Source of the DNA: Streptomyces cinnamoneus | GTDB lineage: Bacteria > Actinomycetota > Actinomycetes > Streptomycetales > Streptomycetaceae | Direction of reading: 5' to 3' | DNA: 48,762 nt | NCBI RefSeq assembly: GCF_014650495.1 | Contig: NZ_BMVB01000015.1 | Coordinates: 99,073 to 147,834, forward strand | Shown: positions 14,746 through 24,200 of the stretch, in pieces | Position numbering within the stretch: position 1 is the stretch's first letter | Layout of the letters: the number at the start of each line of letters is the position of its first letter | Translations under genes and position numbers: made by a program | The notes under the pieces: generated by a model | The model's database searches: none | What the model was told of the DNA's origin: nothing | The model's input: the letters and a program-made list of their open reading frames with translations, nothing else

Positions 14746-14988
14746 ATGTCGAGCAGCGTGACGATGTACAGCACCACCTGGTGCGGCTACTGCCGCCGGC
14801 TGAAGAGCCAGATGGACCGCGAGGGCATCACCTACAACGAGATCAACATCGAGCTCGACGCCGACTCGGCGGCGTTCGTGGAGAAGGCCAACGGCGGGAA
14901 CCAGACGGTCCCCACCGTTCTCTTCCCGGACGGCTCCACCCTCACCAACCCCTCGCTGGCGCAGGTCAAGGCCAAGATCAGCGTCTGA
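14746..14988 (+). CDS. mrx1: Mycoredoxin / glutaredoxin-like thiol oxidoreductase
   Basis: 80-residue thioredoxin-fold protein. The redox-active site is WCGYC at residues 14-18, and the cis-proline segment QTVPTV and LTNPSLAQVKAKI helix complete the glutaredoxin pattern. Mycoredoxins reduce mycothiol mixed disulfides in the actinobacterial cytoplasm. ATG 14746 is chosen (AAGGAG box upstream; protein begins SSSVTMYSTTWCGYC); an upstream ATG at 14662 adds an unrelated sequence. It is divergent from uvrD2, as is Rv3198A in mycobacteria. Confidence 0.93.
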   Translation: MSSSVTMYSTTWCGYCRRLKSQMDREGITYNEINIELDADSAAFVEKANGGNQTVPTVLFPDGSTLTNPSLAQVKAKISV

Positions 14989-15045
14989 GCCCCCGGGGCG
15001 GCCGGTACCGCGGCCCCGGCCCGCACGGCCACCGGCCCGCACAGT

Positions 15046-15111
15046 CCACGGCCCCCGGGCCGTGGGCACCGCGGGCCGCTGCGGGCCGCTGCAGGCCGCC
15101 GCGGCCCGCGG
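15046..15111. terminator. Palindrome cluster between mrx1 and nudC
   Basis: The 180-bp convergent gap holds a 9-bp palindrome (CCACGGCCC/GGGCCGTGG, 15046-15065), then an inverted repeat CCGCGGGCC (15069-15077) with GGCCCGCGG (15103-15111) and three GGGCCGCTGC-like direct repeats between. It likely terminates transcription from both sides. Confidence 0.55.
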
Positions 15112-15168
15112 CGCTCCGGAAGAAGCTCGCCGTGCGGGCTACGGCTGGCTACTGCGGACTGCAGCGGG

Positions 15169-16098
15169 CTACGGCAGGGGCTCGCCGTACCAGAGTTCGA
15201 TCAGCCGGGCCGCGATCGAGATGCCGGTCGGAGGCAGGACCTCCCCGGACGCGAACGCGGCCCGCAGCTCGTCCCGCGAGAACCAGCGCGCCTCGTGGAT
15301 CTCCTCGCCGTCCACCTGGATGTCCGAGGACGTGGCCCGGGCCATGAAGCCCAGCATCAGGCTGGAGGGGAAGGGCCAGGGCTGGCTCGCGACGTACTCC
15401 ACGTCGCCGACGGCCACGCCCGCCTCCTCGGCGACCTCCCGGCGCACCGCCTGCTCGATCGACTCGCCGGGCTCGACGAAGCCCGCGAGCGTCGAGAAGC
15501 GGCCCTCGGGCCAGTGCATCTGACGGCCCAGCAGCGCCCGGTCCTTCTCGTCCGTCACGAGCATGATCACGGCCGGGTCGGTGCGCGGGTAGTGCTCGGC
15601 GCCACAGGCCGGGCAGCGGCGGATGTGGCCCGCCGCCGCGATCACCGTGCGCTCGCCGCAGCGGGAGCAGAAGCGGTGCAGGCGCTGCCAGTTCTCCAGG
15701 GCGACGGCGTGGACGAGCAGTCCCGCGTCGCGCGGGGAGAGCAGCAGCCCCGCCTCGCGCAGCCCGGCCGGGCGCGCGGACTGGTCCATCCGGCCCGGCA
15801 GTGCGTCCTTCTGCAGGGCGAAGTAGGCGACGCCGTCCTCGTCCTGGCCGAGGAAGTAGCGGTGCGTCTCGGTGGGGGGCGCCTCGAAGGCGGGCGTCAT
15901 GACGAGCTCGGTGCGGCCGTCGGGGGTGTCGTCGACCAGCGCCTGACCGCCGGAGACCACGAAGACACGCGTCGAGGGGTGGCTCCATGCCGCGGAGATC
16001 CACGCCTCGTCCAGGCGGTGGTGCGCGGCGCGGTCGATGCCGCTGGCACCGCTGAGCGTGATGGGCCGGGTGGCTGCGAAATCGGTCCAGGTGGTCAC
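15169..16098 (-). CDS. nudC: NAD(+) diphosphatase NudC
   Basis: 309 residues. NudC hydrolyses NAD(H) to NMN(H) and AMP and removes NAD caps from RNA. An N-terminal NUDIX-like region is followed by a zinc ribbon (FCSRCG and RRCPACGAEHYPR, near residues 145-165), then the catalytic domain with NUDIX box GFVEPGESIEQAVRREVAEEAG near 210-232. The NudC-specific SQPWPFPSSLM motif follows. GTG 16098 has a GGAAG box at good spacing; TTG 16110 is an alternative. It is 66 bp downstream of the M20 peptidase. Matches Rv3199c in the conserved neighbourhood. Confidence 0.93.
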   Translation of the reverse strand: MTTWTDFAATRPITLSGASGIDRAAHHRLDEAWISAAWSHPSTRVFVVSGGQALVDDTPDGRTELVMTPAFEAPPTETHRYFLGQDEDGVAYFALQKDALPGRMDQSARPAGLREAGLLLSPRDAGLLVHAVALENWQRLHRFCSRCGERTVIAAAGHIRRCPACGAEHYPRTDPAVIMLVTDEKDRALLGRQMHWPEGRFSTLAGFVEPGESIEQAVRREVAEEAGVAVGDVEYVASQPWPFPSSLMLGFMARATSSDIQVDGEEIHEARWFSRDELRAAFASGEVLPPTGISIAARLIELWYGEPLP

Positions 16099-16164
16099 GG
16101 CTGCTTCCAACTCCCCCTACGGATGGTGGTTGTGCTCTGCCCGCGTCGTGGTGCTCTGCCCGCG

Positions 16165-17601
16165 TCAGCGGGCGGACGCGGTCTCGGCGAGGTCGTCCCA
16201 CAGGTACGCGGCGGTCTCCACGCCCTTCATGAGCAGGTCCAGCTCGACCTTCTCGTTCGGTGCGTGCCAGCCGTCCGAGGGCACGGAGATGCCCAGGAAC
16301 AGCACGGGTGCGCCGAGTGCGTCCTGCAGGTCGGCTGCGGGGCCCGAGCCCCCCTCGCGCGTGAAGCGGATCTTCTGCCCGAAGGCGCGGCCCATGGACC
16401 GGGCGACGGACTGCAGGTACGGGTGGTCGAGCGGGGTCAGGCAGGGGCGGGTCGCGCCCCAGAAGGTGACCTCGTGCCGGATGCCCTCCGGCAGGGAGGC
16501 CGTCACCCAGGCGCGCACCGACTCCTGGATGCGGTCCGCGTCCTGTCCCGCCACCAGGCGGAACGAAAGCTTCAGCTGGGCGGTCGACGGCACGATCGTC
16601 TTGCCGCCGGGGCCCTGGTAGCCGCCGCCGATGCCGTTCACCTCGGCGGTGGGGCGGGCCCAGATGCGCTCCAGGGTGCTGTAGCCGGACTCGCCGAGCG
16701 CTCCGTGCGAGTGGGCCGTGCGCAGCCAGCGCTCCTCGTCGAAGGGGAGCTCCGCGAACAGCTCGCGCTCGGCGTCCGTCAGCTCCACGATGCCGTCGTA
16801 GAAGCCCGGGATGGCCACGCGGCGGTCCCCGTCGTGCAGGGCCGCCGCCAGGCGGGCCGCTTCGGTCGCCGGGTTCGGCACGGCGCCGCCGAACGAACCG
16901 GAGTGGATGTCCTGGTCGGGGCCGTACAGGTCGATCTGGCAGTCGGTGAGGCCGCGCATGCCCGTGCAGACGGTCGGGGTCTGCGCCGACCACATGCCGG
17001 TGTCGGAGACGATCACGGCGTCGCAGGCGAGGCGGTCCGCGTGCTGATGGATCAGTGCGGGGAAGTTCGGGGAGCCGGACTCCTCCTCGCCCTCGATGAG
17101 GAGCTTGAGATGGACGGCGGGGGCGGTGCGGCCCGTGGCCGCCAGGTGGGCGCGGACGCCCAGGGTGTGGAAGAGCACCTGGCCCTTGTCGTCGGCGGCA
17201 CCGCGGGCGTACAGCTTGCCGTCGACGGTGGTCGGCTCGAAGGGGTCCGTGTGCCAGCCGTCCTCGCGGGCGGCGGGCTGGACGTCGTGGTGGCCGTAGA
17301 CCAGGACGGTGGGGGCGCCGGCGTCGTCGGAGGGCCATTCGGCGAACACCGCCGGGGCGCCGTCCGTGGCGTCCGTCTCCCAGATCTCCGCGGTCGGGAA
17401 GCCCGTGTCCTTGAGCTTCGCCGCCAGCCACTCCGCGCTGCGGCGCACATCGGTCGCGCGGGCCGGGTCGGCCGACACGGACGGGATGCGCAGCCACGCG
17501 GCGAGGTCGTCGAGGAACGCGGCGCGGTGCGCATCGATGTACGCGCGGACGCTCTCGGCGGGGCCGGTGGTTCGGACGGCGTTGTCCGGGGTGTTGCTCA
17601 T
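16165..17601 (-). CDS. M20-family dipeptidase
   Basis: 478-residue M20/CNDP-like metallopeptidase that cleaves dipeptides with a di-zinc centre in the cytosol. Metal and catalytic residues appear in order: GHHDVQP (His ligand plus catalytic Asp), ARGAADDKGQ (bridging Asp), IEGEEESGS (catalytic and ligand Glu), SDTGMWS (Asp ligand), with the lid/dimerisation domain between. ATG 17601 is chosen (MSNTPDN); an upstream ATG at 17652 adds 17 residues and would overlap the adnB end by 4 bp. It sits directly downstream of adnB. The last codons lie in a short tandem duplication (16135-16166). Confidence 0.9.
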   Translation of the reverse strand: MSNTPDNAVRTTGPAESVRAYIDAHRAAFLDDLAAWLRIPSVSADPARATDVRRSAEWLAAKLKDTGFPTAEIWETDATDGAPAVFAEWPSDDAGAPTVLVYGHHDVQPAAREDGWHTDPFEPTTVDGKLYARGAADDKGQVLFHTLGVRAHLAATGRTAPAVHLKLLIEGEEESGSPNFPALIHQHADRLACDAVIVSDTGMWSAQTPTVCTGMRGLTDCQIDLYGPDQDIHSGSFGGAVPNPATEAARLAAALHDGDRRVAIPGFYDGIVELTDAERELFAELPFDEERWLRTAHSHGALGESGYSTLERIWARPTAEVNGIGGGYQGPGGKTIVPSTAQLKLSFRLVAGQDADRIQESVRAWVTASLPEGIRHEVTFWGATRPCLTPLDHPYLQSVARSMGRAFGQKIRFTREGGSGPAADLQDALGAPVLFLGISVPSDGWHAPNEKVELDLLMKGVETAAYLWDDLAETASAR

Positions 17602-17648
17602 GGCATCGAGCCTATCCGTACACATGGTGTGACCGGGACCGGGTTTCG

Positions 17649-20600
17649 TCATGCTTCCTCCCCCAGGAGGATCTTCTCCAGTGCGGCGCGGTCCGGCAGG
17701 GCGGGCGGGCGCACGGTTTCGCCGTCGCGGACGTAGACGAACGCGGCGGAGACGGCGTCCAGCGGAACGCCTTGTCGTTCGGCCCAGGCCAGGCGGTAGA
17801 TCGCCAGCTGGAGGGGGTCCGCGGTGTGGGAGCGGTGCGTCTTCCAGTCGACGATCTCGTAGCGGACGGGGGTCGTGCCGTCACGGCCGGCGGGTGCGGC
17901 GGGACCGGCGGATGCGGTGTGGCCGTCGGTCGCCGTGGAGCCGTCGGTCGCCGTGGGGCGGTCCGGGCCCTCGCGGTAGACCGCGTCGATTCTGCCGCGG
18001 ATCACCCGGCCCCCGAGGGTGAGCTGGATCGGCACTTCCACGCGGTACGGGATGCGGTGCGCGTACGGGGTGCGCTCGAAGGCCTCCTTGAGGGCGGCCA
18101 GGTCGCGCTCGTCGGCGATCTCGGGCTCGTCGTCCGGGCCGCCGGGGAGCTCGTCGGGGCCCAGGAGGGGCAGCGGGAGGGACTCGTAGCGGAAGTCCGC
18201 GAAGCGCGACTCGACCCAGGCGTGGAACCGGGTGCCGCGGCGGGCGGCCGGCTGGGGGCGGCGGGGCATGGGGCGGGCCAGGTCGCGGGCGAAGGCGTCG
18301 GGGTCCTGGGCGAGGCTGACGAGCTGGGACGCGCTCAGGGCCGTGGGTACGACGACGTCGCGCACCGTGGCGCGGGCGCGTGCGAGCTCGGTGGCCAGGG
18401 CGGTGAGGTCGCGGTCCCAGGAGGCCAGGATGCGGGCCTCCTCCGGAGGCAACCGGTGATCCTGGGCGGGGACGGCGCCGGGGCCGGGAGCGGGGCTAGG
18501 GACGGGGCCAGGGCCGGGGCGGGAAGGGCCCTGCTCCGTCGGCGGCTGCGGGCGCGTCTTGGACAGCGCTTCCCAGTCCGGCTCTCCGGCTTCCGCCCAC
18601 TCCTCGTCCGCCTCCGGCCACTCCTCGTCCGCCTCCGCCCACTCCTCGTCCGCCTCCGCCCACTCCTCGTCTGCCTCCGGCGGCGGCAGGTCCGCCTCCG
18701 GGGCCCGGTCCGTGTGCGGCTGGTCGGTGAGGTGCTGCAGGTGTGCCCGTACCGCCTCCGCCGCCTGCCGGCGGCGGGCCAGGGACGTGGGGTCCAGCGG
18801 GAGGGGCCAGGAGTGGTCCCTGGCCTCCTCCTGCAGTGCCGGGTTCGTCGCGCCGTCCTCCGGGCGGTCGGCCCAGACCTCGATCTCGCCGTGGCCCGCC
18901 TCGCAGTGCGTGCGCAGGGCTTCGAGGAACGCGGACGGGCCGCGGGGCTTCAGCTGGTGGGGGCCCCACCAGTGGGCGGAGCCCAGGAGGAGGGAGCGGG
19001 GGCGGGTGAAGGTGACGTAGCCGAGGCGGAGTTCCTCGGTGTGCTGGTGGGACTTCAGGGCGGCCTTGAAGTCCGTCATGCCCTTGCTGTTCCAGGTGTC
19101 GATGTCCGGGAGGGTGGCCGCGTCGCCGCGCAGGGCGTGCGGGAGGACCTTGGCGTGGGCCGTCCAGGACTCGCGGGGCTGTTCGCTCGGGAAGGTCTTC
19201 GCCACGAGGCCGGGGACGGCGACGACGTCCCATTCCAGGCCCTTGGACTTGTGTGCGGTGAGGATCTTGACGGTGTCCTCGCCGCCGGGCAGGGAGCTGT
19301 CGAGGCCCTTCTCGTACTGCACGGCCGTGCGCAGGAAGCCGAGGAAGGCGGCCAGTGTCGTCTCGCCGTCGAGGGCGGCGAAGCCGGCGGCGATGTCGAG
19401 GAACTGGGTGAGGGTCTCGCGGCGGCGGGCGGCCAGGGCGTGCGGGGAGGCCGAGAGCTCGACCTCCAGGCCGGTGGTGGCGAGGACGCGGTGGAGGACG
19501 TCCATGAGGGGGTCGCCCAGGCTGCGGCGCAGGTCGCGCAGTTCGGCGGCGAGGCGGGCGAAGCGGATGCGGGCTTCCGGGGAGAAGGGCAGGCCGTCGT
19601 CGGGGGTGTCGGTGGTGAGGAAGGTGTCCAGGGCGTCGGCCAGGGAGATGACCTCGGCCGGGTCGGTTCCTTCCACGGCTTCGGCGAGGCGGCGGGCGGG
19701 GTCGGTGCCCTGGGTGCCGTAGGGGACGAGCGTGCGGGCGCGGCGGCCGAGGAGGGCGAGGTCGCGGGGGCCGATGCGCCAGCGGGGGCCGATGAGGAGG
19801 CGGACGAGGGCGGCGTTGGCGGTGGGGTCCTGGAGGACCTCGCAGACGGCGGTGAGGTCGGCGATCTCCGGCAGATGGAGGAGGCCGGACAGGCCGACGA
19901 CCTCCACCGGGAGGTCGCGTTCGACCAGCGCCGCCTGGATCTGGGCGAAGTCGGTGGCGGTGCGGCACAGGACCGCGATCTCCCCGGGGCGGGTGCCGGT
20001 GCGCACGAGGTGGGCCAGGGAGTCGGCGAGCCAGGCGAGCTCCTCGGCGTGGGTGGGCAGCAGGGCGCAGCGCACGATGCCGTCGCGTTCGGCGCCCGGT
20101 GCCGGGCGCAGGGCCTCGACGCCTTCGTGGTGGGCGCGCAGGGGGGCGGCGAGGGTGTTGGCGAGGTCGAGGAGGCGGCCGCCGCTGCGGCGGTTCTCGC
20201 TGAGGCTGTGGCGGTGGGCGGGGCGGCCGTCGGGGTGGGGGAAGTGGTGGGGGAAGTCGTCGAGGTTGGCGACGGAGGCGCCGCGCCAGCCGTAGATGGC
20301 CTGGCAGGGGTCGCCGACGGCGGTGACGGCGTGGCCGGTGCCGCCGCCGAAGAGGCCGGCGAGCAGGATGCGCTGGGCGACGGAGGTGTCCTGGTATTCG
20401 TCGAGGAGGACGACGGCGAACTCCTCGCGCAGGATGCGGCCCACTTCGGGCCGGGTGTCGGCCAGTTCGGCGGAGAGGGCGACCTGGTCGCCGAAGTCGA
20501 GGAGGTCGCGGCTGCGCTTCTCGCGGCGGTAGTCCTCGACCAGGTGGAGCAGTTCCAGGCGGGCGCGGGCGGTGTCGGGCACCTTGCGCAGGTCGGCGTT

Positions 20601-21209
20601 GGTGAGCCGGGCGCCGTCGAGGGTGGTGAGCAGCTCCTGGTCGTGGGCGCGGAGGCGGGCGGGGCGGACGAGGTGTTCGGCGAGCTCGCCGTCGAGGGCG
20701 AGGAGGTCGGCGACGAGGTCGGCGAAGGAGCGGGTGAGGGCGGGGTGGGGGCCCGGGGAGGAGCGCAGGACGCGGGCGGCGAGCTGGTAGCGCGTGGCGT
20801 CGGCGAGGAGGCGGGTGGTGGGCTCCAGGCCGATGCGCAGGCCGTGTTCCTTCAGGAGGCGGCCGGCGAAGGCGTGGTAGGTGGAGATCTGCGGGTCGCC
20901 GGCGGTCTCGCTGTCCTCGGGGGCGAGGGGGGCGATGCCGGCCTGGGCGAGGGCCTTGCGGACGCGTTCGGAGAGTTCGCCGGCCGCCTTGTTGGTGAAG
21001 GTGAGGCCGAGGACCTGCTCGGGTGCGACCTGTCCGGTGCCGACGAGCCAGACGACGCGGGCGGCCATGACGGTGGTCTTGCCGGAGCCGGCGCCGGCCA
21101 CGATGACCTGCGGGGCGAGCGGCGCGGTGATGCACGCCAGCTGCTCGGGGGTGAAGGGGATGCCGAGGAGCTCCTTGAGCTCGTCGGGGTCGGTCAGGCG
21201 CGGGGTCAC
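17649..21209 (-). CDS. adnB: AdnB-like helicase-nuclease subunit
   Basis: About 1186 residues. An N-terminal UvrD/Rep-type motor and a C-terminal RecB-type nuclease are joined in one chain; with AdnA they resect double-strand breaks. Walker A AGAGSGKT at residues 38-45, LLDEYQDTS (Walker B) and GDPCQAIYGWRGA are intact, so the motor looks active. Nuclease residues appear as RGTRFHAWVE, GRIDAVY and EIVDWKTHR. There is no Cys cluster, unlike AdnA. A four-copy acidic repeat (EADEEWA) and a Pro/Gly-rich linker lie between motor and nuclease. GTG 21209 is preferred to GTG 21233 because a RecA-NDp promoter covers the intervening bases and would start RNA at 21209; 21233 has a GGAG box. Rv3201c is the counterpart. 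Confidence 0.9.
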   Translation of the reverse strand: MTPRLTDPDELKELLGIPFTPEQLACITAPLAPQVIVAGAGSGKTTVMAARVVWLVGTGQVAPEQVLGLTFTNKAAGELSERVRKALAQAGIAPLAPEDSETAGDPQISTYHAFAGRLLKEHGLRIGLEPTTRLLADATRYQLAARVLRSSPGPHPALTRSFADLVADLLALDGELAEHLVRPARLRAHDQELLTTLDGARLTNADLRKVPDTARARLELLHLVEDYRREKRSRDLLDFGDQVALSAELADTRPEVGRILREEFAVVLLDEYQDTSVAQRILLAGLFGGGTGHAVTAVGDPCQAIYGWRGASVANLDDFPHHFPHPDGRPAHRHSLSENRRSGGRLLDLANTLAAPLRAHHEGVEALRPAPGAERDGIVRCALLPTHAEELAWLADSLAHLVRTGTRPGEIAVLCRTATDFAQIQAALVERDLPVEVVGLSGLLHLPEIADLTAVCEVLQDPTANAALVRLLIGPRWRIGPRDLALLGRRARTLVPYGTQGTDPARRLAEAVEGTDPAEVISLADALDTFLTTDTPDDGLPFSPEARIRFARLAAELRDLRRSLGDPLMDVLHRVLATTGLEVELSASPHALAARRRETLTQFLDIAAGFAALDGETTLAAFLGFLRTAVQYEKGLDSSLPGGEDTVKILTAHKSKGLEWDVVAVPGLVAKTFPSEQPRESWTAHAKVLPHALRGDAATLPDIDTWNSKGMTDFKAALKSHQHTEELRLGYVTFTRPRSLLLGSAHWWGPHQLKPRGPSAFLEALRTHCEAGHGEIEVWADRPEDGATNPALQEEARDHSWPLPLDPTSLARRRQAAEAVRAHLQHLTDQPHTDRAPEADLPPPEADEEWAEADEEWAEADEEWPEADEEWAEAGEPDWEALSKTRPQPPTEQGPSRPGPGPVPSPAPGPGAVPAQDHRLPPEEARILASWDRDLTALATELARARATVRDVVVPTALSASQLVSLAQDPDAFARDLARPMPRRPQPAARRGTRFHAWVESRFADFRYESLPLPLLGPDELPGGPDDEPEIADERDLAALKEAFERTPYAHRIPYRVEVPIQLTLGGRVIRGRIDAVYREGPDRPTATDGSTATDGHTASAGPAAPAGRDGTTPVRYEIVDWKTHRSHTADPLQLAIYRLAWAERQGVPLDAVSAAFVYVRDGETVRPPALPDRAALEKILLGEEA
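18589..18672 (-). repeat. 21-bp tandem repeat inside adnB
   Basis: Four copies of a 21-bp unit differing by one or two bases encode ADEEWAE-type heptads in the linker before the nuclease domain. Such repeats vary in copy number easily. Confidence 0.85.
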
Positions 21210-21216
21210 ACCGGAA

Positions 21217-21239
21217 ACGCTAACGGGGGGCACTGACAG
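21217..21239 (-). promoter_or_regulatory. adnB: RecA-NDp/PafBC-type promoter at the adnA-adnB junction
   Basis: Minus-strand TGTCAGTG (21238-21231), exactly eight bases, then TAGCGT (21222-21217). It matches the mycobacterial LexA-independent DNA-damage consensus TTGTCRGTG-N8-TANNNT except for the first T. The -10 ends seven bases before GTG 21209, so the transcript would be leaderless. Confidence 0.65.
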
Positions 21240-24200
21240 TCACTCCACGATCTGGCGGCCCTCGGGCCGGGCCGTGCAGGAGGTGCGGAAGGAGCAGTGG
21301 GTGCAGTGCTGGCCGGGGCGGGGGGAGAAGCGTTCTTCGAGGACCCGGCCGGCGGCCTCGGCGAGGAGGTCGCCGATCCACTCCCCCTCCCCCAGCGGCT
21401 GCTGTGCCTGCACCTTGGGCAGGGTGTCGCCGCCGTCCTTCTTCGGGGCGCCCTGGCGCAGCTGGACGAGTTCGGCGCCGCCGGCGGGCGGGCGGGGGCC
21501 GGGGAAGAGGTCGTCGACGGCGCCTTCCTCGACGGCGAGCTGGTAGACGGCGAGCTGGGGGTGGCGTTCGACGTCGGGTGCGGAGACGGTGCCCTTGCCG
21601 GTCTTGAAGTCGACGACGTAGGCGCGGCCCCGGTCGTCGGTTTCGACGCGGTCCATGGAGCCGCGGATGCGGACGAGGTGGCCGGCGGCCTTGAGGGTGA
21701 GGTCGAAGCCGTGTTCGGTGGCGACGGCGGTGCGGCCGCGTTCCATGACGTGCCAGCGCAGGAAGCGTTCGAGGGCGGCGCGGGCGTTGTCCTTCTCCTG
21801 CCGGGACTTCCAGGGGGCGTCGAAGGCGAGGGAGTCCCAGACGGATTCGAGGCGTTCCATGAGGACGGCGAGGTCGGCGGGGGTGGTGCCGGAGGCGACC
21901 TCGTCGGCGAGGACGTGCACGACGTTGCCGAAGCCCTGGGCGGCGGTGGCGGGTGCGTCGGCCTTCACTTCGCGGCCGAGGAACCACTGCAGGGAGCAGC
22001 CGGTGCCGGTGAGCTGGCCGAGGGCGGAGCCGGACAGGGCGACGGGGTCGGCGGGGTCGCGCAGGGGGGCGCGGGTGTGGGTGGGTTCGTCGAGGCCCCA
22101 CCACCGGTCGGGGTGGGCGGAGGGGACGAGGGGGGTGCCTTCGTCGTCGCGGAGGGCGGCGAGCCGGGCGAGGCGTTCGGCGGCGGCGGCCCGCAGGGTG
22201 TCCGGGGCGGCGGGGTCGACGGTGGTGGCGCGCAGTTCGGCGACGAGGGCGGGGACGGCCAGGGGGCGGCGGGGGCGCTGGGTGACGTCGACGGGTTCGG
22301 TGCCGAGCTCGGTGAGGAAGCGGGAGGGCTGGTCGCCGTCCTCGGCGGCCGCCTTGACGGCGGTGACGACCAGGCGCCGGCGGGCGCGGGTGGCGGCCAC
22401 GTAGAACAGGCGGCGTTCCTCGGCGAGGAGGGCGCCGGGGCTGAGGGGTTCGGCGAGGCCGTCGCGGCCGATGCGGTCGGCTTCCAGGAGGGAGCCGCGG
22501 CGGCGCAGGTCGGGCCAGAGTCCTTCCTGGACGCCGGCGACGACGACCATCCGCCACTGGAGGCCCTTGGAGCGGTGGGCGGTCATCAGGCGTACGGCGT
22601 CGGGGCGCACGGTGCGGCGGGTGAGGGTGTCGGCGGCGATGTCCTGGGCGTCGAGTTCGTCGAGGAGGTTGAGGGCGCCGCGGCCGCCGGTGCGTTCCTC
22701 GGCGCGGGCGGCGGTCTCGAAGAGGGCGCAGACGGCGTCGAGGTCGCGGTCGGCGTTGCGGCCGGCGGCGCCGCCGCGGTGGGCCGCGCGCTGCAGGCGG
22801 GTGGGCCAGGGGGTGCCGTCCCACAGGGTCCACAGGGCGTCCTCGGCGGTGCCGCCGGCCGTGAGGAGTTCGCGGGCGGTGCGCAGGAGGGCGCCCAGGC
22901 GCTGGGCGCCGCGGGCGTACGCGGGGTCGTGTGCGCCGAGGCGTTCGGGTTCGGTGAGGGCTTCGGCGATGAGGGTGTCGGAGGGGCGCGGCACGGTTTC
23001 GCCGGCGGCGCGTTCCTCGTCGCGCAGGGCGCGGCCCAGGCGGCGCAGGTCGGCTGCGTCCATGCCGCCCAGGGGTGAGGTGAGCAGGGTGAGGGCCGTG
23101 TCGGGGGCGAGGGGCGGGGGTGTGGGTGCGGCGGCGGATTCGGCGACGACGCGCAGGGCGGTGAGGAGGGGGGCGACGGCGGGTTCGTGGCGCAGCGGCA
23201 GGTCGTCGCCGTCGACGTCGACGGGGACGCCGGCGGCGGTGAGGGCGCGGCGCAGGCCCGGTATCGAGCGGGCGCCGGCGCGCACGAGGACGGCCATCTC
23301 GTGCCAGGGGACGCCGTCCTCCAGGTGGGCGCGGCGCAGGATGTCGGCGATGTTGTCGGTCTCGGCGCCGGCGGTGGGGTAGGTGTACGCCTCGACGCGG
23401 CCGCCGTCGTGGACGGCGGCGAGGTCGCGGTGGGCGCGTACGGCTGCGGCGGGGAGCCGGGTGAGGGGCATCCGGCGGGTGAGGAGGCGGGTGGCGGCCA
23501 GGAGGCGGTCGGCGGAGCGGCGGGAGACGGTGAGGACCTCGACGGGGGCGGCGGTGCCGTCGCGTCGGGGGAAGAGGTGGGGGAAGTCGAGGATGCCGTT
23601 GATGTCGGCGCCGCGGAAGGCGTAGATGGACTGGTCGGGGTCGCCGAAGGCGACGAGGGTGCGGCCGTCGCCGGCCAGGGCGCGCAGCAGGCGTACCTGG
23701 GCGGCGTCGGTGTCCTGGTATTCGTCGACGAAGACGGCGTCGTAGCGCTGTGCGAGGTCGGCCGCGACGGCGGGGCGTTCGGCGAGGAGCACGGCGCGGT
23801 GGACGAGCTCGGCGTAGTCGAGGACGCCGCGCATGTCGAGGACGTCGAGGTACTCGGCGAGGAAGTGGGAGGCGGCGAGCCAGTCGGGGCGTCCGCCGCG
23901 GCGGGCGAAGTCGCCGAGGTCGCGCGGGCCGAGGCCGAGCTCGCGGCTGCGGGCGAGGACGGCGCGCACTTCGTCGGCGAAGCCGCGGGTGGTCAGGCAG
24001 GCGCGCAGGTCGTCGGGCCAGCGGACCCGGCCGCGGCCTTCCTGGGCGAGGGCGACTTCGCCGGCGAGCAGTTCGCGGACCATGACGTCCTGCTCGGGTC
24101 CGGACAGCAGCCGGGCGGGTTCGGCGAACAGGCCGGTGTCGTGGTGGGCGCGGACCAGTGCGTGGCAGTAGGAGTGGAAGGTGGTGGCCCGGGGGGCGGG

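Noticed and set aside
16130..16170. Tandem duplication at the end of the M20 gene as a mobile-element target site
   Set aside because: The two ~19-bp copies are adjacent with nothing inserted; replication slippage is enough to explain them.
17772..21236. 1154-residue plus-strand frame opposite adnB
   Set aside because: Val/Gly/Glu-rich antisense shadow of adnB with no domain and no start signal.
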